Made by a program: the position numbers and the translations under genes. 16,455 nucleotides of DNA, taken from the NCBI GenBank assembly GCA_018970845.1, contig JAGWVO010000032.1, forward strand, positions 1 through 16,455, written 5' to 3'. Positions 1 through 8,213 of this stretch are shown in pieces. Below the pieces are notes generated by a model. That model saw nothing but the letters and a program-made list of their open reading frames with translations. It had not been told where the DNA came from and searched no databases. How positions within the stretch are numbered: the stretch's first letter is position 1; every line of letters begins with the position of its first letter. This DNA comes from Planctomycetota bacterium. GTDB lineage: Bacteria; Planctomycetota; Planctomycetia; Gemmatales; Gemmataceae.

Positions 1-1233
1 GGGGCCGGGTCGAAAACCGCCGGCAAGTTTCGGCCTGAACCACTCGGCGAAGTGCTGGGTATTGGCATCCGTCAGTTGCAGCTGCAAAAGAAACTGACTG
101 CCCCGATCCATCCCATCCTTGAGTTTTTGATGAAGGTTCAGGTCCCCTTCCTGCCTGGCCACGGTGGCGGCTTCCGCCAGTGCCCAAATCGCTTCGGCTG
201 ATGCGACGCAGGTCGGGGCCTCCAACTCCCCATTCGCCAGGGTTCGGCCCGAACTCCACCCGCCAAACCATCCCGGATGGCGGGCATCAACCTTGTCCAT
301 TTGCCTCGATATCAGCGATTGCGCCAGCGAACCGACTCGTTGAGACGCGGCGGAATCATGCTTGGCCAAATCGGATGTGGCCATCAGCATCCAAGCCGCC
401 GCGCCCGCCTGCTGCTCGGCAGGCACCTGAACGCCAACCGCGGCCCGCGCGGCATCCAATTTCCAGGAGGCGGGGCGATGCCGGTTGGAACTAAGCAACG
501 CATGCGCAGCGAGGAAGGGCGTTGATGGTTCCACTTTCGAGGCCGCGGCCATGGCGGCCAGCACGGCGGGTTTCGAAAGGTAACGGGCCATTTGGTCGGC
601 CTTGTCTAAAAGTTCGGCGGGTGGTTTTTCCAAGGCGCAGATGGCCGCCAAAAGGCATGCCGTCCCGGCTGGGCGGGATATCACAACCGAAGGCGCGGCG
701 GTATGGCGAGCCTGCGGATCTCCCGCTTCCTCCAGGGTTTCCTCCAGACAGGCCAAAATGGCCTGCAAGGCGCGCATTTCATAACGCTCATCCCCGAACG
801 CGGCGGAGGCGCGGGCCAACGACCAGGCGGCCTTCACCTGCCCCATGGGCGTCGCCGGGGGTTCCGTGGCTGTCGCCGGATCGATTCCGCTCGTGAAAAT
901 CCCCTTGGTCGTGTTCGCCCTCACCAACCAATCACAGCCGCGCCTGGATGCCTGAAGCACTTGGTTCGCCAGCGGCGACAGGGCGCGGGGATCCTGCTCC
1001 AACTGCCTGGCCCAGGCGGCCGTGGCAGGCGTCGCGCGCACATTCCCAACCGGTTGGCGTGCATCGACTGGCAAAAGCGAGCCAGGCAAGCTGGGGGGTG
1101 TAGGTGGCGCCGAAAGCCCCGGTAACGAAAGTGGTGGCACGCCAACGGGTAGGGGAGACTGGGCATGAACTGCCGAGCCGAAACAGGCAAATCCACAACA
1201 CAAAACAACCAACCCGCCAGTGCGGAGCATCAT
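1..1233 (-). CDS. Secreted protein of unknown function, C-terminus beyond window
   Basis: An open frame of 411 codons runs without a stop from ATG at 1233 down to base 1 and continues off the window. Residues 1-24 form a type I signal peptide: a hydrophobic core, then AVHA before a Gln, the likely cleavage site. Next comes a Pro/Leu-rich linker (about 25-60) and then an alanine-rich, helical region with Trp and Gly-Phe/Gly-Gly-Phe punctuation (CDWLVR, GIFTSG, GWFGGW, GGFRPG). That texture resembles alpha/alpha-toroid proteins, but I do not recognise a family and see no catalytic motif. Two ATGs lie in tandem (1233, 1230); GGAAG sits 4 nt before the first and 7 nt before the second, so the second may be used. 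It lies 96 bp downstream of rplU on the same strand and could be co-transcribed. The long coherent translation is the main evidence that it is real. Confidence 0.72.
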   Translation of the reverse strand, partial: MMLRTGGLVVLCCGFACFGSAVHAQSPLPVGVPPLSLPGLSAPPTPPSLPGSLLPVDARQPVGNVRATPATAAWARQLEQDPRALSPLANQVLQASRRGCDWLVRANTTKGIFTSGIDPATATEPPATPMGQVKAAWSLARASAAFGDERYEMRALQAILACLEETLEEAGDPQARHTAAPSVVISRPAGTACLLAAICALEKPPAELLDKADQMARYLSKPAVLAAMAAASKVEPSTPFLAAHALLSSNRHRPASWKLDAARAAVGVQVPAEQQAGAAAWMLMATSDLAKHDSAASQRVGSLAQSLISRQMDKVDARHPGWFGGWSSGRTLANGELEAPTCVASAEAIWALAEAATVARQEGDLNLHQKLKDGMDRGSQFLLQLQLTDANTQHFAEWFRPKLAGGFRPGP

Positions 1234-1329
1234 GATGGGGCTTCCATGCGCCTGAGGGGGTCAGCCAATCCATGGCGACCCGCGCTGAAAGCCTAAGCGA
1301 CCGGGCGAGATACGATCAAGCCGAAGGAA

Positions 1330-1665
1330 TCAGGCCTTGGCGGGGGCTGACTGTCCGGGGAGCAGGATGTTGTCGACTCGGACGGAGGTGTAATACTGCC
1401 TGTGGCCCTTGCGGCGGTGGTAATTCTTTCGCCGCTTGTACTTCATCATGGTGGTCTTCACGGACGGGTGGTCGACAACCGTCACGAGAACGCGGGCACC
1501 CTCGACGGTGGGTTGGCCGACGGTGATCTTCGATTCATCCTTCAGAAGCAGCACATTCTTGAGTTCCTCGGTTTCACCCGGCTCAAGCTGGCGGTAGTCG
1601 AGGCGAACAACATCGCCCTGCTTGAGGATGTACTGCTTTGATCCGTCTTCCACCACGGCGTACAT
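1330..1665 (-). CDS. rplU: 50S ribosomal protein L21
   Basis: The product is bL21, a structural protein of the large ribosomal subunit that binds 23S rRNA. The 111-residue protein begins MYAVVEDGSKQYILKQGD, matching the classic L21 N-terminus. It carries the basic C-terminal signature around KYKRRKNYHRRKGHRQ, with a short Ala/Pro tail. An in-frame ATG nine codons upstream exists, but family alignment and a GGAG Shine-Dalgarno 7 nt before the ATG at 1665 favour the start given here. The usual partner gene rpmA (L27) does not follow; the next gene on the strand encodes a secreted protein. An extended -10 promoter candidate lies about 35 bp upstream. L21 identification is near certain. Confidence 0.97.
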   Translation of the reverse strand: MYAVVEDGSKQYILKQGDVVRLDYRQLEPGETEELKNVLLLKDESKITVGQPTVEGARVLVTVVDHPSVKTTMMKYKRRKNYHRRKGHRQYYTSVRVDNILLPGQSAPAKA

Positions 1666-1876
1666 GACCGAACTCCAAGCGATCGAGTCCAATTCCAGAA
1701 TATATCAAGGTAACGCAGGGCGGGCGTTTTGGCTACGGCACCTTAAGGAAAGCCGCGCTGGCGGGGCCCCTGAAGGATCTCCACGCCTTCATTTTCAAGC
1801 CAACAACCTTGATTTCAACAGGCCCGGGAACTTATCGCCTCAAGGCAATGGCCATCGCATTGGAGGTCGGCTCACC
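1666..1876. other. Divergent intergenic region between rplU and the cytochrome gene
   Basis: This 211 bp gap separates two divergently transcribed genes. An open frame continues upstream of the cytochrome ATG, but its translation lacks the character of the rest and precedes a clear signal peptide, so I treat it as non-coding. It holds the rplU promoter candidate, a CCTTAAGG palindrome (1741-1748), a GGGGCCCC palindrome (1763-1770) and an inverted repeat TGAAGG/CCTTCA (1771-1776 and 1786-1791, 9 nt loop). A TTGATT at 1809-1814 could be a -35 for the cytochrome, but the matching -10 is poor. GGAGG at 1862-1866 is the cytochrome ribosome-binding site. Confidence 0.5.
1699..1707 (-). promoter_or_regulatory. 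Candidate extended -10 promoter for rplU
   Basis: Reading the minus strand, TGATATATT matches the extended -10 form TG-n-TATAAT with one mismatch in the hexamer. No good -35 is seen 16-18 bp upstream, as often happens with extended -10 promoters. Transcription would begin near 1692 and leave a leader of about 25 nt holding the GGAG ribosome-binding site. It stands out as AT-rich in a GC-rich background. Confidence 0.4.
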
Positions 1877-4800
1877 ATGCCCCGGCAGCCCCAAAACCTT
1901 GTGATCGCAGGATTTGCGAGAATTCTTGCCCCATGCACGGGCCTGTTGCTGGCCGCCGGGGGCCTCATCATGGCCGTTTCAGTGGTCGTGCCGGCCAGCG
2001 CCCAGGATCCGGGCCGACCCCGGCGGTTGCCCTCCGAGGTGATCGCCCTGGACACAACGCCGCTCGAACGGCTTCCGAATGTGCCGTTCCCGATGCCGCC
2101 GGAACTGGAAGGCGTCGACCTCAACAAGCAGTCCGAGGAGTCGGTGGCCCTCAAGAGCGATAGCTGCCTTTCCTGCCACATCGACGCGCAGGATCCGCAC
2201 TGCAAGCCATCGATCCGGCTGGGGTGCACCGACTGCCATGGCGGCAACCGCCATGTCGTCAATCCAACGCCCGGGGTGTTCCGGGGTGGCAGGCCCGCCG
2301 GTGGTCCCGGCGGATGCCCCGCGGCGCCGCCCGCCAAGTACCCGACCGCCTGGCGCAACTCGTCGAACCCGGTGAGGTCCTACACGCTGCTCAACCGCGA
2401 GTCGCCCGACTTCGTGCGCTTCGTGAACCCCGGCGACTTCCGCGTGGCCCATGTCAGTTGCGGGACGACCAACTGCCACGGCAACATCGTGGAGCAGTCG
2501 CGCAAGAGCATGATGACCCACTCATGCATGCTGTGGGGCGCGGCGCTCTACAACAACGGGGCGGTGCCCTACAAGGTTCCCCGGCATGGCGAGTTCTACT
2601 CCATGCGGGGCACGCCCCTGAGGGCGCAAACCAACCCGCCGCCAACCCCGTTCGAGACGGCGCGCGGCGTGATTCCCTACCTTGACCCGCCGTTCCGATT
2701 CGAGATTTCCCAGCCATCCAACATCCTGAGAATCTTCGAACGGGGTGGAAAGATCCGACCCGAGGTCGGCATTCCCGACAGGTTCGCCGACCCGGGCCGG
2801 CCGTTCCTCGAGCGCCTCAGCACCCGTGGATTAGGCACCGAGAACCGCACCGACCCGGTGTGGGTGTCCCTCAACAAGACAAGGCTCTTCGACCCGACCC
2901 TGAACTTCATGGGCACCAACGAGCAACCAGGCGACTACCGCGCGAGCGGTTGCATCGCCTGCCATGTGGTCTACGCCAACGACCGCAGTCCGATCCACTC
3001 GGGCCCCTACGCCAAATTCGGCAACCGCGGCCGGGCGGCCAATGAGGAGTTCGACGGCGTGAAGCCCGATCCCACCATCAACAAGGAGGAGTCGGGCCAC
3101 CCCATCCAGCACCGCTTCGCCAAGGGCAACTCCGTTCCCACCAGCCAGTGCATGACCTGCCATGTCCACCCGGGCACCACGGTGATGAACAGCTACCTGG
3201 GCTACATGTGGTGGGACCTCGAGAGCGACGGCGACATGATGTACCCGCCCAACCAGCCGAGGAAGCCCGCCCAGGAACTCGTGCGGGCCAGCATGGCCAA
3301 TCCCGAGGAAAGCGGCAGGCGGGGCAACTGGTCGGATCCCGAGTTCCTCGCCAACCTGACCGACCTGAACGGCCAGCTCCGCAACGGGCAGTTCGCCGAC
3401 TTCCACAGCCACGGATGGGTGTTCCGCGCCGTGTTCCGCCGCGACCACAAGGGCAACCTCATCGACTACAACGGCAAGCCGGTGGCCGACACCTCCGGGG
3501 CCAACCTCAAGCGCGGGGTCGAGGTGGTGCGCGAACTGCAGACAAGGCACGCGGAAACCCCTGACAACGCCTACCTGGCCAAGTCGCGCAAGGAACGCGA
3601 CGCCGAGGACGCCCACAAGCGCGCCGGGCTGCCGATGCACCTGGTGGACATCCATGTGGAAAAGGGGATGCACTGCGTCGACTGCCACTTCGTGCAGGAC
3701 ATGCACGGCAACACCCGGCTGCAGATGGAGGTTCGCGCGGCGGTGGAGATCGCCTGCGTCGATTGCCACGGCACGAACTCCGAGGTGGCCAGGCTGCGCA
3801 CCTCGGGCCCGGCCAGCTACACATCAAACCCCGATGTCCAGCCGCCCGACCCGGCCAACCCGCTCTCGGGCCGCGACCTGACGGCCCTGCGCACGCCCTC
3901 GGGCAAGCCGCGCTTCGAGCGCCGCGGCAACCGCGTCTACCAGCGCAGCATGGTGGAGCGCGACCTGGTCTGGGAGGTCGTGCAGACGCGCGACACCATC
4001 GACCCGCGAAGCGAGCATTACAACGCCAAGAGCGCGCTGGCGAAAACCGTAAGGGTGGAGGACGGCAAGATGGTCTGGGGCGAGGTCGCCAGGCGGCCCG
4101 ACGGCTCGGAAAATTGCGCCCATTCCAACTCCAACATGAGCTGCATCGCCTGCCACAGCTCCTGGAACCCGACCTGCTACGGCTGCCACCTGCCGCAGAA
4201 GGCCAACATGAAGATGCCCCAGCTCCACAACGAGGGCACCGTCTCCAAGAACTACACGGCCTACAACTGGCAAACCCTGAGGGACGACGTGTTCATGCTG
4301 GCGCGCGACGGGAATGTCACCGGCAACAAGATCGGGCCGTCGCGCAGCTCCTGCGCCATCCATGTGACCAGCTACAACAGCAACCGCGAATCCATCTATT
4401 ACCAGCAGCAGACGATCTCCGCCGAGGGGATGAGCGGCATCGCGTTCTCCACCAACGTGCCCCACACCTTCTCCGGCAGGGCCACGCGCGAGTGCACCGC
4501 GTGCCATGTCTCGGAAGCCAACGACAACAACGCCCTGCTCACCCAGCTCATGATGCTCGGCACGGGATACACGAACTTCATCGGCAAGTACTGCTGGGTG
4601 GGCGCCGGCCGGCACGGCTTCTACGCCGTGCCCGTCACCGAAACCCAGGAACCCCAGGCCGTCATCGGCAGCAACCTCCACAGGCTGGCCTACCCCGAGG
4701 AATACCGCGAGCATGTCGAGCGCAACCAGGGGCAGCTCAAGGTCGCCTTCGAGCATCCCGGCCGCGACATCAGCGAACCTGTCCTCATGCCCGGCAAGCT

Positions 4801-5986
4801 GCCCGAGGTGCTGTCGCTGCAGGCCCGCGGGGAATACCTCTACGCCGCCTGCGGGGAGATGGGCCTGCGCGTCTTCGACATCTCGTTCACCGACCACAAG
4901 GGCTTCTCCGAGCGGATGTTCACGGCGCCGGTTTCCCCCCTGGGGCAGAAGTTCTTCGTGCGCACGCGGTTCGCCACCTCGGTGGCGGCGCCCACCACCA
5001 TCGCGCCCGACCCCACGCGCAAGCATTTCCCCGAGAACCAGGAAAATCCCGTCCACCCGATGTACGCCTTCATCTATGTCACCGACAAGCACGAGGGGCT
5101 GGTCATGGTGGGCGCGGGAACCCTGCTCGACGGCGACCCGCTCAACAACTTCCTCAAGAAGGATGTGGTGTTCAATCCCGGCAACATCCTCGCGGGGGCC
5201 GACAGCATCACCTTCCACGGCACGCACGCGCACATCGGCTGCGACGCCGGGTTGGTGACGATCGACCTGTCCAACCCCAAGGAGCCCAAGGTGACCCAGG
5301 TGCTGGGCGGCCCTTCGGTCGGACGGCCGCGCGCCATGGCCACCCAGGGCCGCTACGGATTCGTGGCCGATGACCACGCGCTGGTCACGCTCGACCTCTC
5401 CAACCCCGCCGAACCGCGGCCGGTATCCACGCTGCCCTTCCCCGGATTGAAATCGCTTTACGCCGCGCGCACCTACCTGTTCGCGGCGGCGGGCCACCGT
5501 GGAATCGCGATCCTTGACATCCAAAATCCCGAGCAGGCCAAGGTGGACCAGGTTTACGACGCCGACGGCCGCATCAACGACGCCCACGACATCAAGCTGG
5601 GCGCGACCTACCCCAGCCAGTTCGGCTATGTCGCCGATGGCAAGAACGGCCTGAGGGTGCTCCAGCTCACCACGCCCGACACTCCCGGGTCGGCGGGCTT
5701 CAGCCCCAGGCCCGTCCCGATGCTCGTCTCGAACTACAAGATGAAGCTGGGCGGCCACGCCCTCTGCATCGCCAAGGGAATCGACCGCGACCGCGCCGTC
5801 GACGAGGCCGGCAACCAGTTGGCAGTCTTCGGCCGCCTGGGGGCCCGCCCGCTGAACCTCGAGGAAATGAACAGGCTCTACCTCCGCGACGGCAAGGTCT
5901 GGCGGGTGAGCAACGATCCCGCATGGCAGGGCTACACCCTCCGCCGCGGCAACCAGAAGCGCCGCAAGGCCGCGGCTCACCCGTAG
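1877..5986 (+). CDS. Secreted multihaem cytochrome c with C-terminal LVIVD-type beta-propeller
   Basis: The predicted protein has 1369 residues. A signal peptide ends at ASA before QDPG (about residue 42), so it should act in the periplasm or outside the cell. Nine CxxCH haem c sites are visible at about residues 97, 117, 359, 425, 600, 627, 756, 767 and 873, plus one CX4CH (CGTTNCH) at 195, giving up to ten haems. Residues about 970-1265 carry LVIVD-like repeats (GLRVFDIS, GLVTIDLSNPKEP, ALVTLDLSNPAEP, GIAILDIQNP, GLRVLQL) expected to fold as a propeller. The role is probably electron transfer; donor and acceptor are unknown. ATG 1877 was chosen over the upstream start at 1622 because of the signal peptide and the GGAGG 10 nt before it. 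A Cys at 826 in CAIH resembles a haem site but lacks the second Cys. No cytochrome maturation genes are nearby. The gene overlaps the convergent dehydrogenase by 10 bp. Confidence 0.88.
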   Translation: MPRQPQNLVIAGFARILAPCTGLLLAAGGLIMAVSVVVPASAQDPGRPRRLPSEVIALDTTPLERLPNVPFPMPPELEGVDLNKQSEESVALKSDSCLSCHIDAQDPHCKPSIRLGCTDCHGGNRHVVNPTPGVFRGGRPAGGPGGCPAAPPAKYPTAWRNSSNPVRSYTLLNRESPDFVRFVNPGDFRVAHVSCGTTNCHGNIVEQSRKSMMTHSCMLWGAALYNNGAVPYKVPRHGEFYSMRGTPLRAQTNPPPTPFETARGVIPYLDPPFRFEISQPSNILRIFERGGKIRPEVGIPDRFADPGRPFLERLSTRGLGTENRTDPVWVSLNKTRLFDPTLNFMGTNEQPGDYRASGCIACHVVYANDRSPIHSGPYAKFGNRGRAANEEFDGVKPDPTINKEESGHPIQHRFAKGNSVPTSQCMTCHVHPGTTVMNSYLGYMWWDLESDGDMMYPPNQPRKPAQELVRASMANPEESGRRGNWSDPEFLANLTDLNGQLRNGQFADFHSHGWVFRAVFRRDHKGNLIDYNGKPVADTSGANLKRGVEVVRELQTRHAETPDNAYLAKSRKERDAEDAHKRAGLPMHLVDIHVEKGMHCVDCHFVQDMHGNTRLQMEVRAAVEIACVDCHGTNSEVARLRTSGPASYTSNPDVQPPDPANPLSGRDLTALRTPSGKPRFERRGNRVYQRSMVERDLVWEVVQTRDTIDPRSEHYNAKSALAKTVRVEDGKMVWGEVARRPDGSENCAHSNSNMSCIACHSSWNPTCYGCHLPQKANMKMPQLHNEGTVSKNYTAYNWQTLRDDVFMLARDGNVTGNKIGPSRSSCAIHVTSYNSNRESIYYQQQTISAEGMSGIAFSTNVPHTFSGRATRECTACHVSEANDNNALLTQLMMLGTGYTNFIGKYCWVGAGRHGFYAVPVTETQEPQAVIGSNLHRLAYPEEYREHVERNQGQLKVAFEHPGRDISEPVLMPGKLPEVLSLQARGEYLYAACGEMGLRVFDISFTDHKGFSERMFTAPVSPLGQKFFVRTRFATSVAAPTTIAPDPTRKHFPENQENPVHPMYAFIYVTDKHEGLVMVGAGTLLDGDPLNNFLKKDVVFNPGNILAGADSITFHGTHAHIGCDAGLVTIDLSNPKEPKVTQVLGGPSVGRPRAMATQGRYGFVADDHALVTLDLSNPAEPRPVSTLPFPGLKSLYAARTYLFAAAGHRGIAILDIQNPEQAKVDQVYDADGRINDAHDIKLGATYPSQFGYVADGKNGLRVLQLTTPDTPGSAGFSPRPVPMLVSNYKMKLGGHALCIAKGIDRDRAVDEAGNQLAVFGRLGARPLNLEEMNRLYLRDGKVWRVSNDPAWQGYTLRRGNQKRRKAAAHP

Positions 5987-7239
5987 CGCTGCGGGTCCAG
6001 CAGGCGGATGTCGATCGACGGCGGCGCGTTGTCGAGAAGTTCCCCCACGATCTTTCCGGTCACGGGGCCGAGGCTCAGCCCCATCATGGCGTGGCCGGTG
6101 GCCACCACGAGGTTGGTCACCTTGCGGCTGCGGCCCAGGTAGGGCAGGCCGTCGGGCGTGCAGGGCCTGAGGCCTCGCCACGGCTCGATCGACGAAAAAT
6201 CCGACTCCGTGAAGTCGGGATAGTAGCCGCAGAACGAGCGCACGATTCCCCTGACTCGTGACTGGGCCACGCTCTCGTCCAGGCCGGAAATCTCCATGGT
6301 GCCGCCGACGCGCAGCCTGCCGCCCATGGGGGTGACCGCCACGCGGGCCTCGGTGAGGATGGAGCAGAATGAGAGCCGCTTTCGTGGTTTTTCAAGCGTG
6401 AGGCTGTAGCCCTTGCCCGCCTGCATCGGCAACCCGAGGCCCAGGTTACGGGCCACCAACGGCGACCATGACCCGGCCGCCAGCACCACTTGGTCGGCCT
6501 CCAATTCCCCTCCGGGGGTGATCACGCTCCTCAGCCGGCCGCCGTCTCGCCCGAACCCGGCCACCTCGGTCCGGAAATGGAATTCGGCGCCCATGGCCCG
6601 GCAGCGGCTTTCCAATCCCGCCATCAGGCGATTCGGGTCGAGGTGGGCGTCCTTGGGGAAAAAAACCGCGCCTTCAACATCCAATTCCAGACCGGGTTCC
6701 ATGGCCCGCGCCCCCGCGGCGTCCAGCACCCGCGCGGGCACGCCCAGTGCGTTGGCGCGCTCGGCGAAGCGCGCCTCCTCCTCGAAACCGGCGCCGGTGC
6801 GGCACAGCATCAGCAGGCCATTTCTCTCAAGGCCGAAGTCGCCCGGCCCGCTGGCGGCGTCGGCGGCCCATTGGCCATAGAGGTCGCGGCTGGCCAGGTT
6901 CAGGTCACGCAAGACCGGGGCGGCCGCCTCCACCCGCCTCGCCGAGGAAGCCCGCCAGAAACGCCATCCCCAAGCCAGAAGGCTCGGGGACAACCGGGGC
7001 CGGATGTAGAAAGGCGACTCGGGATTCCACATCCACTTGAGGCCCTGCCAGACCACCCCGGGGGCGGCGAGCGGAATGAAGTGGCTGGGCACCACCATGC
7101 CGGCGTTGCCGAAGGAGCAACCGTCCCTCGGGGAATCGCCGCGGTCGACCACGGTGACCTCGAATCCCCTCATGAGGGCGTGCCAGGCCGACGACAGGCC
7201 GATGATTCCCGCCCCCAACACCAACACGCGTCGCGCCAT
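5977..7239 (-). CDS. DadA-like FAD D-amino-acid dehydrogenase, probably D-hydroxyproline dehydrogenase
   Basis: This is a 420-residue FAD-dependent oxidoreductase of the DAO/DadA family. The N-terminal Rossmann motif GAGIIG (residues 9-14) is followed by an acidic-ended strand (VTVVDR). The C-terminal FAD motif reads GHAMMGLSLGPVTG, and WRGLRPCTPDGLPYLG is the typical DadA block before it. The family oxidises D-amino acids to imino acids and passes electrons to quinone or a similar carrier. Placed directly after a 4-hydroxyproline epimerase, the likely reaction is cis-4-hydroxy-D-proline to 1-pyrroline-4-hydroxy-2-carboxylate, as in single-subunit bacterial pathways. The gap to the epimerase gene is 19 bp; a GGTG precedes the ATG by 7 nt. 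It is the last gene of the cluster, and its 3' end overlaps the cytochrome gene tail to tail. Family assignment is firm; substrate rests on context. Confidence 0.88.
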   Translation of the reverse strand: MARRVLVLGAGIIGLSSAWHALMRGFEVTVVDRGDSPRDGCSFGNAGMVVPSHFIPLAAPGVVWQGLKWMWNPESPFYIRPRLSPSLLAWGWRFWRASSARRVEAAAPVLRDLNLASRDLYGQWAADAASGPGDFGLERNGLLMLCRTGAGFEEEARFAERANALGVPARVLDAAGARAMEPGLELDVEGAVFFPKDAHLDPNRLMAGLESRCRAMGAEFHFRTEVAGFGRDGGRLRSVITPGGELEADQVVLAAGSWSPLVARNLGLGLPMQAGKGYSLTLEKPRKRLSFCSILTEARVAVTPMGGRLRVGGTMEISGLDESVAQSRVRGIVRSFCGYYPDFTESDFSSIEPWRGLRPCTPDGLPYLGRSRKVTNLVVATGHAMMGLSLGPVTGKIVGELLDNAPPSIDIRLLDPQRYG

Positions 7240-7258
7240 GCCCGGTCACCGCCTCGCA

Positions 7259-8206
7259 TCAGGAAACAGGGCGGATGCCCCAGAGAAACGGATCGCCCGG
7301 ATCCAGGATCAGCGTGGACTCCGAGGTGACATGGGCGGATCCCGCGATGAACGGGATGACTGACTTGCCGTCGGCCGCAGGCTCGTATCGGCCGACGAAG
7401 CGGCTGCCCAGGATGCTTTCCTGCACCCAGCGCTCGCCGGGCGCCAGCTTGCCGTCCGCGGCGAGGCAGGCCAGCTTGGCGCTGGTGCCCGTGCCGCAGG
7501 GAGAGCGGTCGTAGGCCAGGCCGGGGCAGAGCACGAAGTTGCGGGCATTGGCGCCCTCGCCACCGGGGCCGACCAGTTCCACATGGTCGACCTCGGGGTG
7601 TCCCGAGTCGTTGAGGGCCCGCCTGATCAGGGTGGCCAGGGAGGAAAGTTCCCGGACTCGCGCCAACTCGAGCGCCTCCCCGTGGTTTTCCGTGATGAAG
7701 AACCAGTTGCCGCCCCAGGCGATGTCCCCTGAAACCCGGCGGCCGTCATCCAGCCGCGCGGACACCCCCTTGGCGGCCCGCCAACTGGGGACATTGCGGA
7801 CCTCCACGGTGCCTCCGGGCGAGAGCGCCGCCTCGACCACCCCCACGGGCGTCTCGAGGCGGTGCACGCCCGTCCCCATCCGGCCCAGGTGCGCCAGCGT
7901 CGCCACGAGGCCGATGGTTCCGTGGCCGCACATGCCAAGGAGGCCGACATTGTTGAAGAAGATCACACCGGCGGCGCATGCGGGATCCGAGGGCGGGCAC
8001 AGCAGGGCGCCCACCAGCACATCGTGCCCGCGGGGCTCGTTGACAACGGCGGACCGGAAATGATCGTGGTCTCGCGCCAGGCGCTCCGCCCGCTCGGCCA
8101 CCGTGCCGCCGCCCAGGTCCGGGCCGCCCCAGGTCACCACGCGCGTGGGCTCGCCTCCCGTGTGCGAGTCGACAACCCCGATCCGCCCGGCGGCCATGGA
8201 ATCCAT
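7259..8206 (-). CDS. 4-hydroxyproline 2-epimerase (proline racemase family)
   Basis: The 315-residue protein belongs to the proline racemase superfamily. The opening DSHTGGEPTRVV is diagnostic. Both catalytic cysteines are present: Cys93 in MCGHGT and Cys237 in DRSPCGTGTSA. The Cys/Cys pair argues against trans-3-hydroxy-L-proline dehydratase, which has Ser and Thr at these places. Proline racemase shares the Cys pair, but the flanking DapA-like and DadA-like genes favour 4-hydroxyproline epimerase, converting trans-4-hydroxy-L-proline to cis-4-hydroxy-D-proline in the cytoplasm. The gap to the upstream deaminase gene is 7 bp. Neither candidate start (ATG 8206, or ATG 8197 three codons later) has a strong Shine-Dalgarno, which suggests translational coupling. 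Confidence 0.88.
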   Translation of the reverse strand: MDSMAAGRIGVVDSHTGGEPTRVVTWGGPDLGGGTVAERAERLARDHDHFRSAVVNEPRGHDVLVGALLCPPSDPACAAGVIFFNNVGLLGMCGHGTIGLVATLAHLGRMGTGVHRLETPVGVVEAALSPGGTVEVRNVPSWRAAKGVSARLDDGRRVSGDIAWGGNWFFITENHGEALELARVRELSSLATLIRRALNDSGHPEVDHVELVGPGGEGANARNFVLCPGLAYDRSPCGTGTSAKLACLAADGKLAPGERWVQESILGSRFVGRYEPAADGKSVIPFIAGSAHVTSESTLILDPGDPFLWGIRPVS

Positions 8207-8213
8207 CGGGGGC

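Noticed and set aside
932..1273. Short minus-strand frames over the start of the secreted protein (starts at 1273 and 1208)
   Set aside because: They overlap a longer frame that has a signal peptide and continues coherently to the window edge.
1622..1876. 85-codon N-terminal extension of the cytochrome
   Set aside because: It overlaps the rplU start and its promoter region, has no family-like sequence, and would bury the signal peptide.
3763..5373. 536-codon frame on the same strand within the cytochrome gene
   Set aside because: Arg/Pro/His/Gln-rich shadow of the true frame, no domain, no ribosome-binding site.
3824..6181. 785-codon open frame antisense to the cytochrome gene
   Set aside because: Its translation is low in complexity, rich in Arg, Ala, Gly, His and Val, without motifs. 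The opposite strand encodes a protein with ordered haem sites. Long antisense frames are expected in GC-rich codon usage.
7259..8206. trans-3-hydroxy-L-proline dehydratase
   Set aside because: Both catalytic positions are Cys (93 and 237); the dehydratase has Ser and Thr there.
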